A DNA stretch of 64,000 nucleotides from Epithemia pelagica (lineage: Eukaryota; Bacillariophyta; Bacillariophyceae; Surirellales; Surirellaceae), in contig OX337242.1 of assembly GCA_946965045.2 (NCBI GenBank), positions 2,356,001-2,420,000 on the forward strand, written 5' to 3'. Shown one piece after another: positions 48,486-57,209 of this stretch. Positions within the stretch are counted from its first letter, which is position 1. Every line of letters begins with the position of its first letter. A program made the translations under genes and the position numbers. Below the pieces are notes generated by a model that did not search any database, was not told the origin of the DNA, and saw only the letters and a list, made by a program, of their open reading frames with translations.

Positions 48486-50801
48486 CCGGGGGGGGGGACC
48501 CTTCGTTCGGGTTCTCTCTACGGAATTGTTCGTTTCGAACAACCTAGTTTTGAGTTGTTATGCCGCGGCATCATTGGTGCGGGGCAGCGAGTGTGTGTTC
48601 GTTCCGATTGTTCCGTGGCTTCGCATTCGGCTCGCAAGCAAGACTGGGCTTCTTTGGTGGGGGATGACTCTGCTGGGATATTTATTCGGGGTGGAAGCGT
48701 CTCTTCCAATTCCGACGCGGCAGACACGGTTTTCTGTCAACCTGTTCTTCCGGCTTCGTGTGTTCGGGATGTGGACTGGAGTGAACTCGAGTTGAGTCCG
48801 CGATCTCTCGAGAGTTGGCAAGCAACGTTCGCATCTCTACAAGACGTTGCCCGCGAGGCGGGCGATACTGTGAGTCCTACAATTGCAGCTAAGGTGATGG
48901 CGAACACGAAGGCAGAAGTTAAGTTTGCTGCTATGACACCCAAGCCTGCTAAGCGGGTGAAGGTTGGAACTGTGTCGGGGAGTGATAGTGACGAGGAGGA
49001 AGTGGAACTTGATGAGATGGGTGAAGTGGGACTGAAGACTCCAGTCGGCCGTTCCTCCCTCCCTTGGAAAGAAGTGCCAACGGACATTGGTTCTCAGCAG
49101 CCAACTCCCTCCGTCAAGATCTTGCAGAGTGGTGCATGGAGTAATTTGGTTGAAAACGTCAATCTTTTGCGTGATGATTGTCAGCGTTCGTCCCACAAGC
49201 GCAAGATGGTAGAAGAGGATCAAGAGGAAGCCATTGAACAGCTCAATGTCAAGTTATCGGTCCTCCATTCATTGTTGGGTCGGCGTCCAGAAGAGTTCGG
49301 TACTGATTCGGCTTTCACAGTATTGCAGCATTGTACCGCAACCATGCGCTCCATTCAAGATCTAGTCGAAAAGCGTTTGGGTTCTCAGGCGGTTGCTCCC
49401 GAGTTGTCTGCACGATTGGAGTCTCTCGAAAGAAAGGCAGATTTGTTGAAAGCCGTGGTAAAGGCCGAAGTAAAGGCCGAGCTGGAGACGTTCTTCTCGG
49501 AGCAGGGTGATTTTCGGAAACAATTCGTGAACCCGACGTTGGCGCTATTGTCCAAATCCTCAAAGGACAAGTCTAATCCGGGAGGAAAGTGGGACGATCT
49601 TTTGCAGGAGTTAAAAGGAAGAATGGAAAATTTGGAACGTTCGCAGCAGTTTGCTGGTAGCCAAGCAAATGGCGCCGGTGGATTGTCGTCTGGGAGTGGA
49701 GGCATGTTCGGTTGGACGATTGGTGGGGGTTCCGTGGGAGCAGCGCTGGGAGGGAGTGTTGGACCGGCAGCATCGACGGGTGCTCCAGTTTCGACGAGTC
49801 CCACAGGCATGTCGTCTGTCACGACGGTTTTGAAAGAGGAGCTTCAACGGATGAAGGAAGAGATGACGGTGCTTCGAACGGAATTCAAGGATCTACAGGA
49901 ACAAATAGACAACGAGGCCATCACGGTTGGCTCGATTGTGTTCCCTTCCAGGATGTTTTGCCTCTCTTGGCTTACCTTGCATGATGCTCTGGGTGATCCC
50001 CATGTTTTTGTGGATGCAGTGTCGCTGTTGTCGTTGGCTACTTCCGATACAAGCTTGGATGAAGAACGTGCGGCAAATCTTCGTGCCACCACAGCCAAGG
50101 TAAGGGATAAAACTCCCTACCATACGGCTTACATCGCGTCTTTCAATTTGGAGGTCCCTCCGTTGTTGGGCAAGGGATCAGACCAGAGCATGACGACGAA
50201 TTCGCGCGCTCTTGGCGGAGTTCCGAAGTTTGAGGATTTCCATCCTCCGTCAGGCCGCGAAGGTATTCATCAGCGCATTCTGGATTATGTTCGCGATGGT
50301 CGACAAACGCTGGAGCAAGCCATAGGTGAATTGTTTGCGTTTGGGACAGAGCCGTCAAGCGTGGCGAAGGAAATGCTCCACCTCAGCAAGGCCTTCTGGG
50401 ATGACCTCTGCCACTGGATGGTGAGGTACCATCGCCAGGTTCAGGCCGAGAGCGAGGCAAGCGAGCAGGAGGTGTGGATTCTGATCTCGCATTGCGTGCG
50501 GGCAGTTTTCAAAAGTCTGCGGGAGGCCCGAGCACCGGGAAGAGCTTCGAATACCCCGGCGGGCATGTTGTGGGGAACGTTGAGAGCCCATGAGGTGATG
50601 CAGGAGTATCGAGCGGCGGAGTTTAGTGGCCACCCCAAGATAGCGCTCATCCTTCATGAGCATCTCATTCGTTTCGCCACTCCTCGGTCAAAATTCGATG
50701 GCTTGAAGTCTAGTGTGGAGGATCGTCTTGACAAGTTGCAGAGGTCAGTGAACTCGGCTGTAGCAGCTTCAAACAAGAACGGAAAGAAGGACAAGGCTTG
50801 A
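48486..50801 (+). CDS. Gag-like protein of the DIRS-type element
   Basis: An open frame of 771 codons with no ATG at its start. The likely true start is the leader ATG at 48419, which lies in another register and would join through a +1 shift at a run of ten G (48488-48497). The protein has a basic patch K-R-V-K next to an acidic S-D-S-D-E-E-E, coiled-coil stretches (about 49390-49480 and 49830-49910), and a Gly/Ser-rich linker. A helical C-terminal region ends in K-K-D-K-A. No zinc knuckle is seen. It ends in TGA-C, and the same frame stays open into the next ORF. Confidence 0.7.
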   Translation, partial: PGGGTLRSGSLYGIVRFEQPSFELLCRGIIGAGQRVCVRSDCSVASHSARKQDWASLVGDDSAGIFIRGGSVSSNSDAADTVFCQPVLPASCVRDVDWSELELSPRSLESWQATFASLQDVAREAGDTVSPTIAAKVMANTKAEVKFAAMTPKPAKRVKVGTVSGSDSDEEEVELDEMGEVGLKTPVGRSSLPWKEVPTDIGSQQPTPSVKILQSGAWSNLVENVNLLRDDCQRSSHKRKMVEEDQEEAIEQLNVKLSVLHSLLGRRPEEFGTDSAFTVLQHCTATMRSIQDLVEKRLGSQAVAPELSARLESLERKADLLKAVVKAEVKAELETFFSEQGDFRKQFVNPTLALLSKSSKDKSNPGGKWDDLLQELKGRMENLERSQQFAGSQANGAGGLSSGSGGMFGWTIGGGSVGAALGGSVGPAASTGAPVSTSPTGMSSVTTVLKEELQRMKEEMTVLRTEFKDLQEQIDNEAITVGSIVFPSRMFCLSWLTLHDALGDPHVFVDAVSLLSLATSDTSLDEERAANLRATTAKVRDKTPYHTAYIASFNLEVPPLLGKGSDQSMTTNSRALGGVPKFEDFHPPSGREGIHQRILDYVRDGRQTLEQAIGELFAFGTEPSSVAKEMLHLSKAFWDDLCHWMVRYHRQVQAESEASEQEVWILISHCVRAVFKSLREARAPGRASNTPAGMLWGTLRAHEVMQEYRAAEFSGHPKIALILHEHLIRFATPRSKFDGLKSSVEDRLDKLQRSVNSAVAASNKNGKKDKA

Positions 50802-51638
50802 CCGTCACGGGTTTATTGTGAGATGGAAAAGGAAGGGAAGATGGAACATGTCAGGAAAAGGGCGAAGAGAAATGGCGAGGAAAAGTTGATTGGTGAGCAA
50901 CGAATTAGCGATATGAATATGAATGTTGAAAGGCTTGTAGACAATCGGCGAGTGGCAAAACGTAAAGTAGATCTCGACATGAGCGAACATTCGCAAATGG
51001 GGGTTGCAGAGAGAAAGATTGCAAGTTTGGGTGTAGGAAAAGGAAAGTGGCGGATTGGTTTGGCAAGTGTGGGGACCCCCTTTTGGTTCTGGGCAGTCTC
51101 GGCACTTGGGTCAATAGAGTGGATTGATGTGGCAAAAATGGAGGAGATAGAGGATGAAACAGGGACGGAAGAATGGAAGAAGTTGGCAATACCGCAGGAC
51201 TCAAAGTTGACCAAGAACCGAGGATGCAAGAAGCAACGCATATTGTTTGTCGAACCAAGAGATTGGTTGAAGCGTTCGCAAGTAGATGTGGTATTCTTCG
51301 AAGGGGGCCTGTGTCCAAGTCCAAACCATCCAGTTTGGTCAATGGATGGAGTTCGTTTAGTGTTTTGGATAGGTGGTCGCAAGGGTTCTGGTCCGTCGGC
51401 TGATGGACAATACCCTTATGGCGAATGGCGAAAATCATGCATGAGGATCAGTCACTCGGAGTTGGGAGGAGTGACCAATTTGATATCATGGATTCATGTT
51501 GCCGAAAGAGAAACGGAGGGTGAAGCCACCACAAGTTTCGTTGATTGTTGGGCCGATTTCTTAGACGGGGGCCTGAGCAAAACAACCGTTCGAGGAGTAG
51601 TGGATCCCACAGTGCATGGACGAGAGGTTAAACTGTGA
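50802..51638 (+). CDS. Accessory ORF of the DIRS-type element
   Basis: About 278 codons in the same frame as Gag and RT, bounded by the two UGA codons (50799-50801 and 51636-51638). The first ATG is at 50823. The N-terminus is very basic (K-R-A-K-R-N). The C-terminal half is rich in Trp and Gly with S-H-S-E-L-G-G-V-T-N. I recognise no domain. It is absent from copy 1. Its lack of stops over 830 bp and its fixed register with both neighbours suggest it is translated, possibly as part of a long polyprotein. Confidence 0.6.
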   Translation, partial: PSRVYCEMEKEGKMEHVRKRAKRNGEEKLIGEQRISDMNMNVERLVDNRRVAKRKVDLDMSEHSQMGVAERKIASLGVGKGKWRIGLASVGTPFWFWAVSALGSIEWIDVAKMEEIEDETGTEEWKKLAIPQDSKLTKNRGCKKQRILFVEPRDWLKRSQVDVVFFEGGLCPSPNHPVWSMDGVRLVFWIGGRKGSGPSADGQYPYGEWRKSCMRISHSELGGVTNLISWIHVAERETEGEATTSFVDCWADFLDGGLSKTTVRGVVDPTVHGREVKL

Positions 51639-54600
51639 CAGTTGGACAAGACACGGAGAAAGGGAGCCAGGGATCCAGCCTCTGTGCTGAATCGCAAATT
51701 GTGCTGGAAACGGGATCGTTATGCAGAGCACAACCTTCCAAGTGTGTTTGCCTCGTCTGGAGTGGTCAAGAGACGGTTGACGGCGCGTGAATTGGCTGTG
51801 TCTATGGATTTTCCAGCCATGATGCATAAGAAAGGAACAGAGGGTGAATTGGAGGAGTGGTTGGATAATATCGTGGTTCCTTTTAAATGCAGGGTTCAGG
51901 TGGCGAGATCGTTGCGGGAATGGAAGGAAGAGCAAGAGTTAGAAGGGTCGAGAGGAAGGAAGCAAGAGGTGGAGACGGATGTGGGAACTCACGTCGAACG
52001 AAAGGTGCATGAGACGTCCGCCCAGGACGCACGAATGACGGAAGAGGATACTCCTTTGTATGCAATTCCTGACAGTGAGGAGGGCGGTGGCTCATTGAAC
52101 ACGGAAGAACGGCGTGAGGACAGGAACTTGAAGGCAACGAAATCCGACGACGCTAAGATCCCGACTTACCTTTGGGACGATCGTGTCTGTCGGCTTTTGA
52201 GTGTTGGAAGAAATGACGATCGAGATCGGATCGTGAGCGCTTTGAATTCCATCAGAAAGGGCGCGTTGCGATACTGGAAAAGATCAGTGAGTGTGGATTT
52301 CTGGGGCTGGTGGAGCTCTCAGAGTTTTGCTGACGATGAGGAAGACTTACGAGAAAGAACCATCCAGGCCGGGCTTAGTGCAATGGCACATGCGTCCATG
52401 GCATCATGGTGGGACTGGGATGGCGGGTCATCTCCTTTCTTTTGGAGAATGCCTGTTCTCGAATGGCAAGCCGAAATGCGCGATGGAGTGGCTCCAATGT
52501 GGATAGGTCCTCGACCGGCGTATCGGCGCAGACAAAGGGCAAATCCTGATGTAAAAAGCAGAGCAAAGGAAAAGAAGAAGTTGTCGAAAGTGAGACAACG
52601 AGGTTACATCGCTCCGACCAATGGAATTAAGTCGTTGACCAGTTTCTTTTCGGTCCCGAAAGGGGAAGACGATATACGAATGGTCTATGATGGGACCAAG
52701 AGTGGCTTGAATGCTGCGTTGTTTGCTCCGTGGTTCGGTCTCGGCAACGTGAACGCCATGCTTCGCTCGATGGAGGGAAAGACTTGGTCGGCGGACAACG
52801 ATTTCGGGGAAATGTTCTTAAATTTTTGGGTGCATCCCGATCTTAGGTGTTACACGGGAATCGATATCACCGACCTGTTTCCGGAGGAGCTCCAAGACAA
52901 GTTCGGGAAGACTCGTTTGTGGGAGGCTTGGACGCGGTGTGCGATGGGCCTAACGACGTCCCCGTATCAGACCACCCAATGCGCTCAAAGAGTTAAAAGA
53001 ATTATATTCGGAGATAAGAGCGATCCTGACAACATATTTGGATGGGTGGATGTGCGCTTAAACTTACCTGGAGACGCCGAGTACGATCCGTCTTTGCCCT
53101 GGATCAGTAAGATTCGGGCCAACGGGGATATTGCAGCAGATGTGCATCCATATGTGGACGACTTGAGGGAAACAGCTCCTTCGGAAGATGAAGCGTGGAA
53201 AGCCGCTAGCAAAATGGCAAAGGGCGCATCGTACTTTGGGCTGCAGGATGCAGCAAGGAAACGTCGAGATCCAAGTAAAACACCGGGTGCCTGGGCTGGA
53301 GCGATCGTAGAAACTACTGCGGATGGGCAGGTGTTTAAGACTGTGGCACAAGAGCGGTGGAACAAGACGCGTGGGCATATTGATAGATTGGTGGAATGGG
53401 CGAGGTCAGAGGAATCAATCGATCGCAAGGAACTTGAGCGAATTAGGGGATTTTTGGTGTATGTTTCTTTAACATACGACATCATGGTCCCATACTTAAA
53501 AGGAATCCACTTGACATTGGAATCTTGGCGATCGGATCGAGATGATGAAGGCTGGCGACTGCCCGAAAAGGACCGACGGAAGAGGATCAGCGAATTGACT
53601 TTGCGAGATTCAGCCCCTCCAGCGAAGGTGAAGAAGGTGCCACGGTTTGAAAGTGATGTGGAAGCGTTAGCGACACTCGCCGAGGATCCGGTTCCGCCTA
53701 AAGTTCTGGCGAGACCCAGGAAAGGATCGAAGGTGGCGATCGTTTTTGGGGACGCCTCAGGAGAGGGTTTTGGTTCATCGTTATGGATCTACGGATCCCA
53801 TAAAGTTGAAACAGAGCACGGTCTGTGGACCAGGGATTATGGTTCCCGCTCATCGAATTTCCGCGAATTGTATAACTTGGTCTTGCGCCTGGAAGCTCTT
53901 GTGGAGAATGGGACGATACCCTTTGGGACGGAAGTTTTTATGTTTACCGACAACTCGACAGCGGAGTCGGCCTTCTTTCGCGGGACGTCCACATCGCCAT
54001 TGTTGTATGAGCTGGCATTGCGTACCAAACGTTTGGAGATGCGAGGAAGTATATTCTTGCGGGTTATCTGGGTTGCGGGTACTAGGATGATAGCACAAGG
54101 GACGGATGGCTTGTCAAGGGGTGACTTGATGACGGGTGTGATGGCGGGGAGTGATATGCTTCTGTATGTCCCCCTGAACAAGACAGTGGTCCAAAGACAA
54201 GAGGGCGTGGTTGATTGGTTGATGTCGTGTGCTCACAATGTTGTAGGTTGGAGGACGTTGAAGGCAAGGGACTGGTTCGACGAAGCTTTCGAACAGGGAA
54301 ATTTCGTCTGGGTCCCACCCCCCGCCATTGCTGATGTCGCGGTCGATCAACTCTGCGAAGCCCGTCACATACGAACACACACTGCGCATATTTTCGTTTG
54401 TCCAGCTTTGATGTCAAATCGTTGGCGAAAAAAGCTGGGCAAGGTTGCGGATTTTGTGTTTTCCATACCAGTAGGGAGTGTATTGTGGAACAAGTCTCAA
54501 CATGAACCGTTGATTGTTGCTTTTCTCTGTCCTTTTTTAACTAGAAGTCCGTGGCAGGTCAAAAGAGCAAAATGCTTATTGGACTCAGTGGACGGGGAAC

Positions 54601-54680
54601 TGTCAGAAATGTGGGCATCCGGTACAGGCTCTGTCAGGGATTTGCTGCGCAAATTATGGAGCTTCACGGGGCACGAGTAA
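51639..54680 (+). CDS. DIRS-type reverse transcriptase-RNase H (copy 2)
   Basis: About 1013 codons directly after the TGA at 51636-51638, with no ATG at the start (the first sense codon is CAG). RT motifs: M-V-Y-D-G-T-K-S-G-L-N near residue 347, A-D-N-D-F-G-E-M-F-L-N-F, and P-Y-V-D-D near 503. RNase H acidic positions: G-D-A-S-G-E-G-F-G near 702, N-F-R-E-L, F-T-D-N-S-T-A-E near 768, and G-T-D-G-L-S-R-G-D near 820. It aligns end to end with copy 1. The lack of a start codon and the shared frame suggest expression by readthrough. Its last 136 bases overlap the recombinase frame. Confidence 0.88.
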   Translation, partial: QLDKTRRKGARDPASVLNRKLCWKRDRYAEHNLPSVFASSGVVKRRLTARELAVSMDFPAMMHKKGTEGELEEWLDNIVVPFKCRVQVARSLREWKEEQELEGSRGRKQEVETDVGTHVERKVHETSAQDARMTEEDTPLYAIPDSEEGGGSLNTEERREDRNLKATKSDDAKIPTYLWDDRVCRLLSVGRNDDRDRIVSALNSIRKGALRYWKRSVSVDFWGWWSSQSFADDEEDLRERTIQAGLSAMAHASMASWWDWDGGSSPFFWRMPVLEWQAEMRDGVAPMWIGPRPAYRRRQRANPDVKSRAKEKKKLSKVRQRGYIAPTNGIKSLTSFFSVPKGEDDIRMVYDGTKSGLNAALFAPWFGLGNVNAMLRSMEGKTWSADNDFGEMFLNFWVHPDLRCYTGIDITDLFPEELQDKFGKTRLWEAWTRCAMGLTTSPYQTTQCAQRVKRIIFGDKSDPDNIFGWVDVRLNLPGDAEYDPSLPWISKIRANGDIAADVHPYVDDLRETAPSEDEAWKAASKMAKGASYFGLQDAARKRRDPSKTPGAWAGAIVETTADGQVFKTVAQERWNKTRGHIDRLVEWARSEESIDRKELERIRGFLVYVSLTYDIMVPYLKGIHLTLESWRSDRDDEGWRLPEKDRRKRISELTLRDSAPPAKVKKVPRFESDVEALATLAEDPVPPKVLARPRKGSKVAIVFGDASGEGFGSSLWIYGSHKVETEHGLWTRDYGSRSSNFRELYNLVLRLEALVENGTIPFGTEVFMFTDNSTAESAFFRGTSTSPLLYELALRTKRLEMRGSIFLRVIWVAGTRMIAQGTDGLSRGDLMTGVMAGSDMLLYVPLNKTVVQRQEGVVDWLMSCAHNVVGWRTLKARDWFDEAFEQGNFVWVPPPAIADVAVDQLCEARHIRTHTAHIFVCPALMSNRWRKKLGKVADFVFSIPVGSVLWNKSQHEPLIVAFLCPFLTRSPWQVKRAKCLLDSVDGELSEMWASGTGSVRDLLRKLWSFTGHE

Positions 54681-56088
54681 AGTATGTCAGGGAATCTGGC
54701 ATGCGGCGTGTTACTGCAAATTGGATCATGATCGCTTTCCAGTCTTTGAGGCAGGCGATTTGGATGATGCATTGTTGGATGCGGAGCTTCATGGGGAAAT
54801 AGAGGACGATGAAAAGAGATTTCAAGAGGCACGGGTCGGTGACGATCTCATGTGTCCGTTTCAGTGTGATGAGTGTTCCTTTTATAACATGAATGGACGA
54901 TACCCGAGTGACCGCGAACAGGACCGACTGTTGATGTTGTGTATTCGACGCGCGAACTTAGATGCCTTTTGGTCTCGAGAGAGAACAACGGTAGACAAAA
55001 ATTGGAGAGAGATGCGGGGTTTGTTGGATATTGCAGACTCAGTTGGATTGTCACATCCACTGCCGAATCGAGGTCCAGTGCCAATAGGGGACTCACAGGG
55101 TTTGAATGTTGCTTGTTTGCTTTTGATGAAGACTCTCCGAGAAGGAAAGAATTCAAAAAGGATTCAGTTTGAAACAGCCCGGAAGATTCGGTCAGTTGTG
55201 TCCAACTTTTGTCATACTCTTCCTGGAGGAAGTGGATTATCCACAGTGGCTCATGGAGACAGAGGAGGACTATTTTTCAGCGCGAGCACGACGAATTCGT
55301 ATTGGTTCCGTCGATTTATGGCAGGATGTCATCGCCGAATGGGCGATGTTTGGATGCCAGACCAAGCTGTTACTGTGGAAGAAGTGTTAGCGGGTCTCCA
55401 AATTCTGGAAGAAGAATGGCAAAGTGGAGTCAAGGGTCTGCGGAAACAGGAAGTGGCATTGACGGGGGCACTCGTAGTGGTGGGCTTCACGGCGGCACTG
55501 AGAGGTGAAGAAATTTCACAAATCGATGTCGGCTTAATGAGGAAATACTGGGAAGAAGGTTTGAATTATCAGCGAAAGCCGCACGTACCTTTGGCGCTGG
55601 CTGGTCGTTTTAAGCAAACGAACGGAACGTTTAGAATTTACATTCATCCGCTGGCCGACAAAACAGGCTCGGGAGTGGAAGTACGGCTCTGGTTGGAACG
55701 TGCCATTCGTTGTTTGCATGAGGCCAAGATTACAACAGGACCAATGTTTCGGATTGTCAAGAAGAAAGGACAAATCAAGCGAGCGTCGGTGGGTGATCTG
55801 GATGTATTGTTTCACGCCTTGTGGAAAAGAGTCCAGCACCGATTTCCCCAGTTGATTGTGGAGTCAACAAAGATTGAGGAGGAATACAGTGTGCGACGAT
55901 CGTTGAGACGTGGTGCCACTACAGAGGCTCAGAACCGCGCGATCCCCAGAGATGTCATCGAGATGAACAACCGCTGGAAAAAGCATTTGAGGGGGCGAGG
56001 TGTGTTGCCCTCGATGACGATGGTTGAGAGGTACTCCGATGCAAGGGCTTCGGTCGAGGCTTTAGTCAAGTTTTCGGAGTTGTTGTAA
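54545..56088 (+). CDS. Tyrosine recombinase with N-terminal Cys-rich module (copy 2)
   Basis: About 514 codons. The frame opens right after a TAA at 54538-54540 and contains the acceptor CTTTTTTAACTAG ending at 54544. The leader's G plus AA makes the first codon, in frame. The Cys/His module (C-Q-K-C-G-H-P ... C-C-A-N-Y-G-A ... C-Q-G-I-W-H-A-A-C) matches copy 1. Core residues: Arg in A-A-L-R-G-E-E-I, Lys in R-F-K-Q-T-N-G-T, R-S-L-R-R-G-A-T-T with Arg in place of the usual His, and Tyr in E-R-Y-S-D. It is the integrating enzyme of the element. Confidence 0.82.
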
Positions 56089-56143
56089 CAAGAGAAGGAT
56101 GGATGAGATGAATGACACAATGGATAAGAGAACGACCAAACGG

Positions 56144-56562
56144 GGAGAAGACTCGACTGGACTACTCACTACGGTGGTTCAGTCTAGGTCGCTTGTTGCA
56201 CGTCAGCTGGCCTGTCTTTGGAGTCAGGGAGTTTCTCTCCAATGTTGGTTGCTTGGGTATGGCAACCCATGGCAGCTGACATCTGCATCTCTGCGAAGAT
56301 ATTTCGAGGATGTGGGCTCACTTTGTGAGTACAAGGAGATGGGCTCTCTGCTCGGAGGCACACTCGCCCACGGCAAACGCAGTATCACATATTCTGGAGA
56401 TATGCGACTGCGGAGCGATTCCGGATCCCGCCCGAGGATATGGGTGGGGGGGCCGTTACCCCCCCAGAGTTGGTCAAGTATTTTAATCATAGTGTTATTA
56501 AGTGAGTGTATGTGTGAGGACGAGGAGGAGTCGATGTCTTGGATAAGTGAGGAACAAGTACC
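56144..56562 (+). repeat. Split repeat B1
   Basis: A 419-bp repeat matching B2 at 56791-57209 with a constant offset of 647. Near its end a G7/C7-rich hairpin (about 56444-56466) precedes the terminal AAGTACC. It abuts A2 with a 2-base overlap. Confidence 0.9.
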
Positions 56563-56774
56563 GCATCGTACCGCTCCGGTCAAGAAGGGACCGACGGACG
56601 AACGCAGAGAAGACATCGATCCCAACGAGTACTCAGGTCGAGAGAGTTCGTTGGGACAGTCATTTGAATGACTGTCCCAACAAAAGTTCAGCAATCATAA
56701 ATTGTTGGAAAGAAGAAGGTGCGCAGTCATCAAGGATTTGATCACCCATTGATTCTGTGTATTCTGCTTCTTTC
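56561..56774 (+). repeat. Split repeat A2
   Basis: Identical to A1 (offset 8423), including the 15-bp-arm hairpin at 56650-56681. Confidence 0.9.
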
Positions 56775-56790
56775 GCCCGCCCGCCCGCCC
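56775..56790 (+). repeat. (GCCC)4 junction between A2 and B2
   Basis: Sixteen bases of tetranucleotide repeat found only where A2 meets B2. Neither A1 nor B1 carries it at the matching edge, so it marks the junction itself. Confidence 0.8.
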
Positions 56791-57209
56791 GGAGAAGACT
56801 CGACTGGACTACTCACTACGGTGGTTCAGTCTAGGTCGCTTGTTGCACGTCAGCTGGCCTGTCTTTGGAGTCAGGGAGTTTCTCTCCAATGTTGGTTGCT
56901 TGGGTATGGCAACCCATGGCAGCTGACATCTGCATCTCTGCGAAGATATTTCGAGGATGTGGGCTCACTTTGTGAGTACAAGGAGATGGGCTCTCTGCTC
57001 GGAGGCACACTCGCCCACGGCAAACGCAGTATCACATATTCTGGAGATATGCGACTGCGGAGCGATTCCGGATCCCGCCCGAGGATATGGGTGGGGGGGC
57101 CGTTACCCCCCCAGAGTTGGTCAAGTATTTTAATCATAGTGTTATTAAGTGAGTGTATGTGTGAGGACGAGGAGGAGTCGATGTCTTGGATAAGTGAGGA
57201 ACAAGTACC
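56791..57209 (+). repeat. Split repeat B2 (right end of element)
   Basis: A copy of B1. It ends at AAGTACC, after which unrelated sequence starts (CGATCCCC). Confidence 0.9.

Larger units (their letters stand above)
48138..57209 (+). mobile_element. Full-length DIRS/PAT-like retrotransposon (copy 2)
   Basis: A 9.1-kb element with split direct repeats in the order A1 (48138-48351), body, B1 (56144-56562), A2 (56561-56774), B2 (56791-57209). This is the A1-body-B1-A2-B2 layout known from PAT and Ngaro elements of the DIRS order, which integrate by tyrosine recombinase and make no target duplication. The body encodes a leader exon, Gag, an accessory ORF, RT-RNase H and a tyrosine recombinase. 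No LTR, integrase or protease is seen. Repeat copies look identical, so insertion is recent and the element may be active. Confidence 0.88.

Noticed and set aside
54541-54680. +1 ribosomal frameshifting as the way the recombinase is expressed
   Set aside because: Possible, but no slippery site is conserved between the two copies, while donor, acceptor and phase are. Splicing explains the data better.
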